A DNA stretch of 64,000 nucleotides, from assembly GCA_030847615.1 (NCBI GenBank), contig JAUMIR010000001.1, positions 156,895,001 through 156,959,000 on the forward strand, read 5' to 3'. Both the position numbers and the translations under genes were made by a program. Numbering within the stretch: the stretch's first letter is position 1; every line of letters begins with the position of its first letter. Under the pieces are notes generated by a model. That model saw only the letters and a list, made by a program, of their open reading frames with translations, had not been told where the DNA came from and did no database searches. Positions 23,001-38,000 of the stretch are shown in pieces. The stretch comes from Gambelia wislizenii (lineage: Eukaryota; Chordata; Lepidosauria; Squamata; Crotaphytidae).

Positions 23001-26000
23001 AGTGGATGCCTGTCTAGGCATCTGGAATGACTGTGGTCAACTTCTGGTGGAAGTTGACCATAGAGTCGTGCTGGAGGACCTCCTGATACTTAGAGAGACC
23101 ACCTCCAGTGTGATTCAGTGGTCCTGCAGACGCCTAGAGAGACCATCCCCTGCTCTCAACAGCATGTAGGTAAAACTGTGGGTACCAATCCTGCGTAAAC
23201 AGGGTGAGTTGTATACCCTTTCCTTTTTGGCTTATAAATGTTCTTTTAATATTTTTCATATATTTATTTTTTGATATTTTTTTGTATATCTCCCCCTTCT
23301 GTTATGATTTGAATTACGTTTAGATTATCATTAGACTATTTTTAGCTGCCCCAATTTAATTTTTTTTATCTAATCAGTTAAGGGTTTTATATGTAATAAG
23401 CTAGTCTTATTACATATTTTTGAAATGATCAGTTGACTATAATTTCTACTAATTTTGAGGTTTTTATACTGTCTTTTGTTTTGAAATTTTGCAGGGATAT
23501 AACTGACGATGAATCATCTGTGGATGAACTAAGGGCAACGTTAAGGTTTTTTGCATCTGTGATAGTACGCAGAATTTACAAGGTAAACTCTACAACATTT
23601 AAATCAAAAACAGATTTGTAAGTGAGGCCTTTGGGAAAGGAGTAACAAAGATTATTTAAAAGAAAGTGGTTTCTTCCTTGATACAGTTATATGATATCAG
23701 AGTAATGGTTTTGGCATATTTCGAAGATACTTGAAAACGTTAATTTTGTGAGAGTGCTGGGAGCTTCATGATAGAGAAAAGGACAGGACTTGGAAAGCCC
23801 TTAGATGGCACAGTGATTTTTAATGAATTCTGCCTTAATAGTAATTTAATTTAAAGCAGTAATTTAAAGAATTGTACTTCAGCTACATTAAAAGAATCCA
23901 GCATATCAAGACACTTTGTGCAGATCACTAATAAGTTGAATGGTATTAGTCTCAGGCTGCAGAATTAATGCAGTTTGACACCACTTTAACTGGCATAGCT
24001 CCATCCTATGGCATCCTGGGATATGTAGTTTGTTGTGTCACCAGAGCTCTCTGACAGAGAAGGCTAAATATCTCACAAAACTAGAAATCTGAGACTTCCA
24101 TAGCATTGAGCCATGGCAGTTAAAGCAGTGTCAAACTGCATTATTTCTTCAGTCTGGCAGTTGCCTCCAAAAACCTAATTTATGATTGGATGCTTTGTTT
24201 TTAAAAACAGGGATCTTCAGTACTCCTGCTGTTCTCAAATAAGGTTTTAAAATGCAGCTAGAAGGTTTTTGCATAATATATACTTAGCTTTTACTTTTTT
24301 AGTAGTAACAGCAGAAATAATTTCTTTTATTTTTCTGTTTTTTTTAACCAGGTGGATATTCCAACAGTTATAACAAGGAAAATGTTGAAGGTGGCCATGA
24401 AGCATATAGAAGTAATAGCCAAAGCCAGACAGAAAGGTAACAGAAACATTTTAAATATGTATTTATTATAAAATCTGTGCTGTCAAATTGGAGCTCATTT
24501 TGATACCATTTCAAAAAATGAAGCAGGCTGTATGATTCATGGCACACAGATGTGTGTATTATGTGGTTTACAGCAAAAGTATTTCCTTTGAATTCAGAGG
24601 GACTTGCTCCAAAGTAAATGTGCTTTCTGTGCAGTTTTGAAATCCTTTCAGGTAGGTTTCAGCTAAGCAGTAAGAAACGAAAAGGTACATTTGTGAAACA
24701 ATTAACTAACTTTAACAGTTCCTCCATATGTAATAAATGGCAGTTGTTTCAAGTCCTACTTTAGTGTAGTGCAAAACACAATGGAGCAAATATCAGTGGT
24801 CTGCACTGTGTCTTGTGCAAGTGACTGTAACGGGACTTCATTCTCTTTCCCTTCTTCTACTGTACTCTGAGCTTCCTGAAAACCAGCTCTGGAGAGCTTC
24901 CCAGCTCTAGAGCCAGGTTTGAGAAGTTCAAAGGGGACTGCAAGGGAGAGGGATCAACCTTTCTCAGTTTCACTGATGAAAGCAATTTGATCAGCAGAAA
25001 GACGCTCTTGGGTCCTGATCAGTATTTGCAAAACTGGAGCTGTCCGTTTTCATGGTAACTTTTCAGAACAGCATTGTGCTCTTAAGTTATTTTCCAAAAC
25101 GTGTTGTGTAAGGTGGTGGTGGTGATTATATAAAATCATTTCGGTTGACTTTCACTTTGCATGAGCTTCATGTCACTCTGTTATCAAAAATAATGCTCAG
25201 TTCATTTCTGAGCCCAGCTTAAGACATTGCTTTGACCGTTGAAGCCTGAAACAACTTAGGTCTGCATTGTCTAAGAGAAAAACTCTTTTTATGTGAGTCC
25301 TTCTCTATAACTTGTGAACTTCTGATTCAACTCTCTGCCACATTTTGTGGATAATGGATAGTGAAGTTTTCAAGAACTCCAGACTCAAGGGCTAAGGGCA
25401 CCCATTTTTTCAAAACCAGAAGTGACCAGGTAATGTCTGGTTTTGAAAAATTATTTTTCAGACTGAAAATTGAGCAGGGTGGCGGTGTTAAATTGTACCC
25501 TCCTAGAAGTTTCTGTAACTCTAGTTCTCCACTTGAGGGCCCAAACAACAACAACAAATGGTTGGGGAGAGGCCAGGCAGGTTGCAGGTGTTCTGTAAGC
25601 CACACAATTCCCACCCTTGTTTTAGATATCTCTGTTATTTTATTGTTTGCTTGCTTTTGCTTTTGCTTTGTTGTTGGTTAGTGCAGATATTAGCATACAT
25701 CCAGTTGCTTGTCTCATCTAGAGTAGACCCCTTGAATCAGCTGCTGAATAATAAGTCAGCACAAATTTAAGTCACTTTACTTTAATGAGTCTGCTCTAGT
25801 TACGACTGGCTATTGGAGTTAGGTCAGTATGATAGTTTTTGTCCCACAAATTACATGTTACAAGTCTTGATGAATTGCATTTTTTCTACAGTGAAAAATG
25901 CTGAATACTTACAGCAGGCTGCTTTGGAAGAGTATGGACCAGAGCTCCATGTGGCTTTGAGAAGTAGGAGAGATGAACTACATTATTTAAGGAAACTTAC

Positions 26001-29000
26001 TGAACTTCTTTTCCCCTACATTCTGCCTCCAAAGGCAACCATCTGCAGGTATGTTAATTGAGCTGTAATATTTGAAATATTTGCATCCTATCCTTTTCTG
26101 TAGTATGATGCAGTGAGTCCCAGTCCCAGAACAGAAGATACGTTGACACACAGTAAAGTTAAGTAACTAAAGTTGTAATCTCAAGAATATCATGTTGGGG
26201 TTACATGACCACTTCAGTTTTAACCTTGTAATAGCCCTGTGAAATCTGAGAATCTGATTGGGACAGCATTTACAAAGTTTGTGAAGAATTAGGATGGGGA
26301 TGGAGTCAGTACAATCTTTGTTTATTTGTGTTACCCTTCCATACCTGGATAAGACACATGTTAAATGACTAGCCTAATGTTTTTCTGAAGACAGTGATAT
26401 GTCAGTCCTAAGTGCAACCCACTTTTTGAAGCTCTATGTGCTCCCAATATGCATATGGAATCCCACAAAAGAATGACTACAGATTACTTTAATTTTGGAA
26501 ACAGTTTTAATTGCTCATCTCATTGCACATGCAATGATGTGAACGTGAAGGAAGAAACTCTTGCACATGTGGAACTTTACATGTGCTATTATCCTTCTTT
26601 CTTGACATGTAATTTAATTACATTTATTTTAGTGTAATAGAGAAGAATAAAAACATAAGGCAAGCCCTGCTGGATCAGACCAAAGGTCTATGTAATCCAT
26701 CATTTCTCTTCGCACTGTACCCAGCCAGCTGCCTGACAAAGACTATAAGAAGGACATAAACACAATATCACCCTCTTTCTTGCTTGCCATTCAGTGACAG
26801 CTGGCTTTCGAAGGTACACCAGACAGCTGTGCCGTGCATCATAGTTTGTAAACATGGCTTGTTCATCATTACTCTAAGACTAACTCGATTGTTTCCTTTA
26901 ATCATGCACAGTAGTCACACTGTTGCATATTGTTCTTTACACAATCACACATACACCAAACTATTAAAAGAATGAAATCTCTGATCTACCAGATATAGAT
27001 TGTAGCTGGTTCCATTCAAAAGTTACAGTCCCCATCTTAAATTTGTAGGTAGAAGAACCAAATAGTACTTTGTTGTATAGAAAACGGAAGGAAAATGATA
27101 TCTTCACAACATTGCAGAGTAGAATCCCACCAAAAGATGGTATTTTCATATTTTTTTCAGTCCTGTTCATAAAGATCCAGGTACATATTCTGGATGCTTC
27201 GAATTAGCTCTGAAACAAAAAAGTATAAAGCAGTTCACCCTGTACATGACACATTTGTATGTTACATAATACATTGCTTTTTGCACTAGTTGGTTTAAAA
27301 CTTTAAATATCTTGTAAAAGCTCCATAGTTTGCAATGTAAGACGAAAAGCAGAACTGTGTAAAAACTGACTCTTGTATTATTTTCAGATCATTCACCTTA
27401 CTTCTAAGAGAAATTCTGTCTGGTTCTGTTCTCCTTCCCTCCATGGATTTCTTGGCTGATCCGGTTAGTTTTGAGAAATTGAGTTAACTCATTTTTCTTT
27501 TTTGCAAAGAACTTCTGCTGTCACTGACTATCTTGAAATGTTGTTTGGTTCTTCTGTTTCTGCTTGTACTTGTATGGTACTTGTTCTGTGGATGTTGTTT
27601 TTGTTTTATTGTTTTTGTCTTACGAATAGCTTGAGATTATGTTTAAGGAAAGCAGTATATAAATTATTAAAATAAGATGTGCTACAGGAAAATGCATGCA
27701 AAGTCATAACTACCCTATATTCCGGTGTATAAGATGACTTTTTCAGCCTGTAAAATCAGCTGAAAAGTTAGGGGCCGTCTTATACGTTGGACTCGGAACG
27801 ATGGAGGTAGCTGGCTGTGGGGGAAGCCTGATAGCCACCTTATCCCCCCTGCCCAGTGCAGCTGCATTGGGGGGAGCCTTGCTGGGTGGGAGGGGGCCTT
27901 CTCTGTGACTCTGAGCCTCTCCCCAGCCAGCCAGCCATCCCCGCGATTCCCCAACTCGCGAGGAGGCTGGCCAGCCTTCTCATGGGTTAGGGAGTCGCGG
28001 GAGGTGGCTGAGCCTCTCCCCAGCCAGCCAGCCACCTCCCGCGACTCCCCAACTCTTATATGCCCAGTCTTATATGCCCAGTCGTCTTATTCCCCGGAAT
28101 ATACGGTAGGTGAAGTATTCGTAGGGTTTCATTGGTGATTACTACAATGGTTTGATATGAAACCGGAATTTGTTTCTATAAACGGTTTCTGTCTTCTCTG
28201 ATTGGGAATCACATGGGACTAGGGGCTCCCATTTGCAAGCCACAATTCCCCCTAGTGTTGCATGCTCCACTGGTACTTTTTCTCAGTTGGATATTACTTT
28301 TGGAAGTCACAGATTGCTGCCAAAGTTGGGCAGCAACCACAATTTCTCCTCCTCATTACTTGCCTCCAAGGGGTCCTGGAAACACATACATCATTAAAAA
28401 AGAGCTGGTAGCTGTACTCTCCTTGCTCATAAGATGAGGGAAGCCGTAGCCATACATCACCTCCTCTTTGTATCAAGGTAATCACAGTTGCCAGCTCTTC
28501 TAAAATGCCTTATTTGGTTCACGCCATCCTTGAAGAAACTAAGGAAGTTCTGGGGAGACAGGATTCATACTTTCGCACAAGTAAGAGAAGCACATATGTT
28601 ACTTCTTCAGAAATTCCTTGCTTATTTCCAGGAGTCCTGGGAACAAGGCACTTGGGAGGAACAACAGGCAATTTGCCTGTTCACCACTTGAAGTGTCAGA
28701 TCTGACTGCAGTGACACATGCCTTTGTTACATCTCATTTAGACTACTATAATGCCCTCTGTGTGAGGTGCATTTGGAAACTGTTTGGAAGCTTTTAGTGG
28801 GTCCAAAATGCTGCAGCCAGACTGTTGACCGGGGCTGGTTACAGGGATCATGTGACTCCCCGGTTGAAACAGCTTCAGTGGTTATCGATCCATTTCCAGG
28901 CAAAATTCAGAGTGCTGCTTTTGATCTTTAAAGCCCTACATGACTTGGGTCCAGACTATCCAGACATCAATAGAAGTATAGTGTCTAGATCAAGGGAAGT

Positions 29001-32000
29001 AATAGTGCTGCTCTATTCTGCCTTGGTCAGACCTCACCTAGAATACTGTGTCCAGTTCTGGGAACCACAATTCAAAAAGGATATTGACAAATTGGAGCAT
29101 GTCCAGAGAAGGGCGACTAAAATGGTGAAAGGGAGCTGGGTATGTTTAGCCTGGAAAAAAGACGGTTAAGAGGCAATATGATAGCCCTGTTTAAGTATTT
29201 GAAGGGGTGTCACATTGAGGATGGAGCAGACTTGTTTTCTGCTGCTCCAGAGACTGGAACACGGAGCAATGGATGCAAGCTCCAGGAACAGAGATTCTAC
29301 CTCAACATTAGGAGGAACTTTTTGACAGTAAGAGCTGTTCGGCAGTGGAACACACTCCCTTGGAGCGTGGTGGGGTCTCCTTCCTTGGAGGTCTTTAAAC
29401 AGAGGCTGGATGGCCATCTGTCGGGGATGCTTTGATCGTGATTTCCTACATGGCAGGGGGTTGGACTGGATGGCCCTCGTGGTCTCTTCCAACTCTGCAA
29501 TTCTATGATTCTATGATTCTGTCTGAAAGACCATATCTCCCTACATAAGCCAGCTCAAGTTTTAAGATCTACCGGGGAGGGCTTTCTCTTGGTTGTACCA
29601 CCTTTGCAGGTGCCTTCGATGAGGGCATGGGAGGAGCCTTCTCTGTGGCTGCTCCCAGAACCCGTTCCATAGGAGGTCTGGTTGGCCAGAAGGTGAACAC
29701 CATTTATTCAGGCAGGCCTTTGAAATTTAAATCATGTAGGGTGAATGTGGGTGAGGTTGTGTGCTGTATTTCTTATCTTTTATTATTATATTTTAAATGT
29801 GTTTCAACTGTTTTAACCATGTTTTAAAATAATGCTGTAATTCCTTTTTAACTTTGGTAAAATAAGATCTTAACTTAATCTTCTTTTAAATTACTGTAAG
29901 TTACCTTGGCTCCAATCCAGGGAGAAAGGCTGGATATAAAATCAATCAATAAATCAACAAGTGCCTTTGCTTCCAGAGCCCATGGAAAGAAGCAAGGCAT
30001 TTCAGAAAGCTGGCAGCCAAGTGTCCTGATCCCCATACCGGCAGCTGCTGGTGGCATTACCGCCCCCGCCCCATAGCGGTGGGCTGGAGATTGGGTGCAG
30101 CCCACTGAAGGTCAGAGGATGGCAAAACTGGCCTTCTGACTGTGCCCGCCCCTACTTCTATTTCAAAGCCCTCCCCCCAAACCACACAATCCAATAGAAC
30201 CCCAGTTGGGTCATGCCACTTGGCATTTAGTTTCAGGCTCAGATCTGCCTAGCATTCCAAAAATTTCATTCTGAACTCAAGTTGATAGTTGTAGGTGATG
30301 AGATGAATGCATTTACGTCCTGCAGCATTTGTGCATACAAGTATTTGTCTCTGTCTCCGTCACATCTCACCTCTAAATAGGTTTGTGTGTGTGTGTTCAA
30401 AGAGTGTTTGTACAGAGATAGGAAAGGGGAGTAATTAGTGCTGACTTCTCCCATTGGTGATATTTTGATGCCATGTACAATCCTGCTAAGAAGGGGTGTC
30501 TTTCAGGGATGTTGGGCAGTGCTAGTGTTGGGCTTCATGAAGGTCTCTGTTGGTATCCACTGTTTGCTAAATATATATCTATTTCCCCCTTCTTCTATTA
30601 GGATACTGTGAATCATCTGCTACTTATCTTCATTGATGACAGTCCTGTGAGTATTGACAGAATAAGAATAATATCATGCTGATGGTGCAGTGACACAGTC
30701 TTGCTCAGTTGGGTGCCCTTTTTTTCCAGCCTGAGAAAGCAACAGAGCCCACCTCAGCATTGGTTCCCTTTCTGCAGAAGTTTGTAGAGCCCAGAAATAA
30801 GAAGCCCTCTGTAAGCATGAAATAATTATTTAAAGTTTAAATGTTATATGTAATTTTTTTTTAAAAAAGAAAGAAATCTCAACAGCCACTTGGAAACAAA
30901 TTCCATTGTTTTTCTCTTCTACAGGCCCTGCAGTTGGAATTGAAAGAAATCAGAGGCCACCAGGATCTTTTCTTTCTTTTTATGAATTTTTTGAAAAAAG
31001 AAGGAGCAGTGCACGTACTGCAGTTTTACCTGGATGTAGGTAAGGTACTACAAGATAGCAATATGTGTTTACCTTTTTTCTGTTAAATAACCTATTTCAT
31101 GATTCATCTGACTGTGAGCCCTAATAATGAATGGTAAGTAACCCTTGCCCACAGGCCTGAAGCAGCCACAAGCGACCCCCATCTGGTTCATGCCCTGCTC
31201 CTCCTCCATGCCCTGCTCTTTCCTCAAGCTAGAGTACAAATCTCCTTTATAGATAAGAGGAGTTCTTGTTCACATCTGCACTGCAGTTGGACTTTTTAGG
31301 GGAGGGGGAAATCCTCATTAGAGCTGGCGGAGGCTTTTTGTAGCCTTGGATACCCATGCCCCACAAAGAAACTTCTCTGATTTGCCCTTTCTCATCAGTC
31401 CACCTTTTAAATAGTTTATGAGTATCTGTCCATCCCTGCGTTCAGGTTTTGAAAAACAGATTTCCCCCCTCTTATATTAAACAGTAAATGGCCACTTCTG
31501 GTTTTCATTTTCTTTTATTCCTCCTTCTTCTCTTCTTCTTCCTTGCATTTTTGGCAGTCCATGTGGCTCACAGATAGTGTTAGGGGGAGAAAATTGGCCT
31601 CTGTATCTACCAAAGTTGGCCACCACTATAAAGGGAGTGTTTAACTTTTCTCATGAGGAATAGTCAAAGATCTGATGAAGCAGACTGAGTCTACAAAACC
31701 TTATGCTACAGATTTCTTTCTCTCAGTTTTAAAGGTGCTACAAGATCCTTTTGTGGTCTCATGAAGGAGTTTCTCTAGCTTTACATGGCAGTTGTGCTGT
31801 AGGGTAATGTCCACTGGTCAGGTATTCAAACGAGAGCATTCTTGGGATGCTGGGGTTCCTGGTGTGTACTAATGTGTGCAATACCAATAGGAATAGAAAA
31901 CAGCCAGGAACAGAGGTAAAGGTGGTCACGTTGGGCTGGAGATCTGAACACCTGGGAAAATTCAGGAAAAAAAGTTTTTTCTAAGAAGAAAATTCAATTC

Positions 32001-35000
32001 GCTGGAAAAATTGGAAACTTTGGGGGAGCATATAAAAAATAACCCTCTGATGAAAACTAAAATGCTTTTGAAGACAAAGGTTTACTTCCTCTAAATGAAA
32101 TGTGAAGATATCTGTGTAAGATGGTTTACAGAATTAGAATATGGTAATTCTTGTCATACACTAGACATACAGAAAATTCAAATCCAAGATGCATTTCTTC
32201 ATGGGTGTGGATATCCTACTGAAAGGAGCAAAGGGGAAGGGGAGGGGGCCTTCATTGCTTGCGAGGATGATACACTATTCGAGAATTCAGCATTTTCAAT
32301 GTTGAGTTAAACTTTATAAAGATATGCAGCTAATCTCCTCCTTGAGATTGTGACTATGTGGGGATGTTTCTGTCCAGATAATACACTTTATTTTGAAAGA
32401 TAAGTGTGTTTAGGTAGCACCGAGTGCAGTAGTTTGTATTTCTGGTATCTACCAATCTGTATATTCACAATAATACTTGTATGAGATTGAGCTATTTATA
32501 GATTTAAATCTCATAAATATACAAAGTAGTACAATTTTATATGCTGATGAAGTTACAAGTGAAGCATTTTTTTTTTATTTTCCTAGACCAATAATGCACT
32601 AAAATAAGTTTGGGTATTTTTTCCTTAAATTTCCATTTCTTCTTATGGGAAAAAAAACAACTCTGGAACATTCCCCCCTTCCATGGTTTCAGAATTTTTA
32701 GAAATGTTTCATCTGTTTGCTGATCCAGATTTTATGGGAGTGGAATATAAATGCAGGGATCTCAAGCACAGAGTCTACTAACAGCCACTTGGTGGCTGAT
32801 TCATTGTTCCCGTTACGAGTTTTTGTTGAGTACGAGTCTAATAATTTATCTTTTAACATTTTATGAATACACTTTTACTCCACATAGAATATTGTCAATG
32901 TTCAAATAACAATGAATTATTTCTCCCCCACCTTCTTTTTTTGACAGAGCAATTTAATGACAGAATTTTACAGCCAGAATTGTCGGATGATGAGATGATG
33001 TCCCTTCATGAAGAAGTAGTAAAAATCTACAAAACATACTGTTTGCATCAGAGCATTGACAAAATTAAATTTGATCCTTTCATTGTGGAAGAGATACAGA
33101 GTAGTAAGTGGAACTGACAGACATACTGAATTGTACTGGAGAAGCAGAGATATCCATCAGATGACAGCTCAGTTGTGTCTTCTGTATAATGGCCAGTGCT
33201 TAATGTTGACAGAACTAATTATATTAGTGGAAGTATATGTGTGTGCATGCATGCATGCAGGGAAGTATCCCCAGTGTACTCGCAAGCCCTATTTGGAGGG
33301 CTAGGAAAACATGTCACTTTTCAGGTGATATACAGGGCTGCAGTGGAGAAGGGAAGAAAGCTTTGTCATGCTACATAACATGGACACTAACACAGTGGTG
33401 GGCATTGTAACCTTGTGACTGCATTCTCTCCCCCCCCCCACCATTTTGGGGCTTCCATATTTCTCTGGATTACTCTTTTTCTCTTCTCCCACACCAAAAA
33501 AAACACATTACTTGCCTCTACTGGAAGCCTCTAAGAGCAGCAGTTCACCTTTGAAATAAGTTATAGCCTCCCCTCACACCAATATTACAACATACAGTTT
33601 GACACCCCCCCCCATATCCATGGGGGTTTGATTCCCAGACTTACTGTGGATACTGGAAACCACAGATAACAGCTAACCCTTTCAAAATAATGGACTTCTG
33701 GTAAAAACATACCATAGAGTTGTGTTGGAGGACCTAGAAGGTATATAGAGAGGACACTTCTCTAGGCATTTTCCTGCACAACTTTATAGTATGCCTTCCT
33801 GTTTTGTGTCATGTGGTCCCCTGGATATGGGGGTCCGACTGTACCAGTTTTTCAAAACCAGAAGTGATCTTATTGCTTTTATCTCCCCCTCACACACTCC
33901 CTCATATGGCCTAGGTGCAGAAAATTAGTTGATGAATCCATTGAAGTTTCTCATTCCTAGTATAGATCATAGTTCATGCCCATAGGGAAGTTGACATGTT
34001 GGACAGAAGTGGAGCCTAACAGTGATTGAGTCTGAGTGAGTCGGTGACATCTTGTGCAAATTTTATTGTTTTCATTATTTTTGCCATGTCTTTCTTACTG
34101 TAAAAATAATCCTGCTTTGCCTAGATCTCTCTCTCTCTCTTTCTGGCTTTTCTTCACAAACGAAGATTCAGGAAGGACTCATCCCGCACTTTCTGCAAGC
34201 GCGCTGATGACTAAAAAGGCCAATCCAAGATAAACAAGTCCGGTTGCAGAAAGCACAGCAGAAGGTCTCCTTGGGTGATGTTTCTGGGTTGTGCTTCTTT
34301 CTGCGTTGTCGTTTCTCTTCAAGACTTGTTCAGTGTGAGTTCTCAAATAAGGCTGCAGCATTGTGGATAGTGCGTCTCCATGCCTCCCGATGTGAGGCCA
34401 GGGCGGACCATTGTTGGTGATCAATTTGGCCAAGACTGAGATGTTGTTTCAGGGAGTCCTTGTATCGCTTTTTTGGAGCGCCCCTCTTATGCTGACTCGT
34501 GGCGAGTTCACTGTAGAGTACTATATACTGGTCATGTAAAAAGGGTATAGAAGAGAACAGTGGTTAGATTTAGATCCTGCTTGAAAATACAGTTTTTTTT
34601 CTCTCTTAAGCGAGCATTTGTAGATTGTAGATGTTTTCCACTTTAGTGCAATAGTTCTGATTAATATTTTCCACATTTTCTACCTGTAGTTGCTGAAGGA
34701 CCATATGTTGATGTTGTCAAACTGCAAACAATGAGATGCTTCTATGAAGCCTTTGAACATGTTTTTTCCCTCTTAGAGACAGTCTTCATACCTAGATTCT
34801 GCCACACTGATGAAGTAAGCCCAGTGTTAAAGTTGTTGTTAAACATTTGTTCATATGCGTTTTAAAATTTGCCACATGAGTAGCGCAAGAGTTCCTTGTC
34901 TCTTTTAGTGCAGAAAAACTGAAAATGGCTCAAAGCTGGGAAACATTTTTTTTTAAATTTAAGTAATTACTCACAAAACTCAAAGTAACACATTATCAAC

Positions 35001-38000
35001 TCACATTCTAGTCATTTTTCAAAGTTACATTGTTTTTCAAAGTGATGTCATTCCTCCTTGTTACCCCTCCAAAGTAACAAGGAGCATACAGAGCTGCAAC
35101 CAGTGGTTACTCATAAGCAGGCCTGCCCTGTAGTAGCTCCTTCCACATCTATGGAAAGTGTTTTCCCAGCAAGGTCCACCTGTAGCCTGCCCTGATATCT
35201 TTTCAGCATCAGGAGCCCTGGTGGCGCAGTGGTTAAATGCCAGTACTGCAAGCCACCACGTCGCAAGTTCGATTCCAGCGGGCTCTAAGGTTCACTCAGC
35301 CTTCCATCCTTTTGTAGGTCGGTAAATTGAGTACCCAGCTTGTGGGGGGCAATTAGCTAACACAGATTGGAAACTGTTTAATGCAGTGTAGATGTGTAAA
35401 TAGCTATTGCTTAAAAAACAATTTGTAGGCCGCTCTGATAGCCTTGTGGCTGAAGAGCGGGGTATAAATAAATAAATAAATAAAAATTTAAAAAATAAAT
35501 AAGTTTTATATTCTCACACACTTTATTTTAAATTGTTGTGCCTTTGTGCTGCCCTCTTTGTATCTTTTAAGTGGTTCTGCTTTTGTGAAGCTTTTAAAAT
35601 ATTTTCCTCACTCTTACTCAGTATGTTTTAGTTTCTGTCCAAAGGGCATGTTTTTATGTGTGATAATAGGAGTTAATGCTTTGGTTTGGATTTTAGTTTG
35701 TGCATTATCTGTATTTCTGTAAGTTGCCCTAAGAACAGTTATAGGGTGACAAATAAATAAGTACAATGAAAGAATAGTGATTAGCTGTTCTTAATTATTC
35801 CCTCCCCACCCCTGGCTTAGTTTTTCAGATATCTCTTAAAAGAAGATGAATCCCCAACACGCAATTCCAAATCAAACAAGTGGGTAAACCATACTTGTAT
35901 GTGTTGAATGTTTTAAATAGTACAGTTGTCAGATGTTTTTGTAGCTGATACCAAACTTGGTTATGAGAATTTAATGTATAAATATTCTTCATTGAAATGT
36001 GTTGCATCATCCTTTGTCACACTGTACTGTCTTTGAAAGCCAGAGTGAAAAATACAACAGCCCAAAATAGTAAAATGTGGCGATACTGGTGAGATGCAAT
36101 GAGAAGTCATCTGACTGCATGATAATGCCTGCTCGTGGCATTTCATAACCTGCCAGTTTAGCTTTATATACATATTTTTTATAGCAACATCTGTGCAGTC
36201 AACACATTCATGTTTTCAGTTCAGTTCTTCAAATGTAAATGTGGGATTTTAACACATTCATAAAAAAAGCTCTCTCTGTCTCTGTTATGCTTCATAAGCA
36301 AATCATATAGGTGTTATTTATTTATTTATTTTTGAGGTCTGAGTGGACTTCCTGTAGCCCTAAGGGATAAATATATATGTGGTCAAAAAGACATGAACAT
36401 GGTTGATATCCTACTATTTGAACATGGCCAGTCATTGGCAATCATTTAAGCTTTTAAAATTAGTGATAAAATGTGGTTAGTACCACCTTGCTCGTTTTAG
36501 GAGCATAGTTGTTTAGCCATGTGTGAGCACATACCAAGGGTTACAGAGCCATTTTAACCAACCCCCAACCCCATAACCCATAACTGAGTTGGCAACATTT
36601 TTTTCTTTTGCTGTTTTTTGGGTGAGATCCTTGAAAAAGTTTTTAATTGTCAGGTTGTATTTTCAGGCAAAAAATCCACTCCCACCTGAAACATATTGGG
36701 TGGGAAGCCAAGGCTTCATGGGACTCCTGTGGACTACACGTGGCTTATAGACCACAGGATTTCACATACTTGGTTTAAAGTAATAGTGCTGCTCTATTCT
36801 GCCTTGGTCAGACCTCACCTAGAATACTGTGTCCAGTTCTGGGCACCACAATTCAAAAAAGGATATTGACAAATTGGAGTATGTCCAGAAAAGGGCAACT
36901 AAAATGGTGAAAGGTCTGGAAACCATGCCTTATGAGGAGAGACTTAGGGAGCTGGGTATGTTTAGCCTGGAAAAAAGACGGTTAAGAGGCAGTATGATAG
37001 CCCTGTTTAAGTATTTGAAGGGGTGTCACATTGAAGATGGAGCAAGCTTGTTTTCTGCAGCTCCAGAGACTAGAACACGGAGCAATGGATGCAAGCTCCA
37101 GGAACAGAGATTCCACCTCAACATTAGGAGGAGCTTTTTGACAGTAAGAGCTGTTCGGCAGTGGAACACACTCCCTTGGAGCTTGGTGGGGTCTCCTTCC
37201 TTGGAGGTCTTTAAACAGAGGCTGGATGGCCATCTGTCGGGGATGCTTTGATTGTGATTTCCTGCGTGGCAGGGGGTTGGACTGGGTGACCCTCGTGTTC
37301 TCTTCCAACTCTACAATTCTATGATTCTGTGATTCTATAAACCATCATATTCTGCTGTCATTATGGGTGGTTGCTTGAAATTAAACTGCAGCAGCTCATC
37401 TCATAGTAAACAGTGCCCCATCACACTCCTCCTTCTTGAAGTTTATGTTGGTTTGGTCAAAATGGCTGAAACTCTTTATTCTTGAACTGGTTTGTATATG
37501 TTGTTGTTTACATATACAAATCCTTTCAGATCAAACTTATTTGCACACATGAGTTTGAATCCAGAGTTCTGTTTATTTATTTTCTAGTACAGAGCTCAAC
37601 AGATAAGAGACTTCATCCCCTCCCCCCACTCCCTTTCCCCCTATGATTAGGGGAGCCCTGCTTGCATAAATGGGACTGGGCTACAGTCATGGTATGTGAT
37701 ACAGTTGTCACATCTTTAGTAGTAGTATAGCATTAGTGGTATGTAACTTCCACTGTTCAGTTCCCTTGCCTCTCATTTTCTAGAACCTAAGAATGACCAT
37801 GTTTACACAGCCTCATTCTTGTGCATCTTGGTCCTGCTTGGCTCATCCTGGAAGCAGGAGAGGTTCAGCCAGCTATATGCTGTCTATCCATGCTTTGCAT
37901 GTATAAATGAGAAACTTTAGTTTGTCTTCACCCAGAATAGACAGACAGATAAACCATGATATGTTTGGGGGCTCGCAGTTCTGGTTTGTCTGATGAGAGA

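Larger units (their letters stand above)
27464..30601 (+). other. SNX14 intron 9, repeat-dense
   Basis: Non-coding intron of 3.1 kb. About 27540-27685 looks like a LINE tail. It is followed by a palindromic DNA element (27712-28112) and an L2 interrupted by a CR1 (28690-29965). The remaining sequence has no recognised gene. Confidence 0.6.
33104..34689 (+). other. SNX14 intron 13
   Basis: Non-coding. Holds a pogo-like MITE (33593-33846), a CT microsatellite (about 34125-34142) and a reverse LINE remnant (34160-34505). Confidence 0.6.

Noticed and set aside
29142..29435. Host protein-coding exon (97-codon frame)
   Set aside because: It is the C-terminal CR1 reverse transcriptase region; the same peptide occurs at 36829 and on the minus strand at 55354.
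34179..34433. 84-codon minus-strand frame as a membrane protein
   Set aside because: It is one frame off the LINE polymerase frame that matches known C-terminal motifs, so it is a shadow frame.
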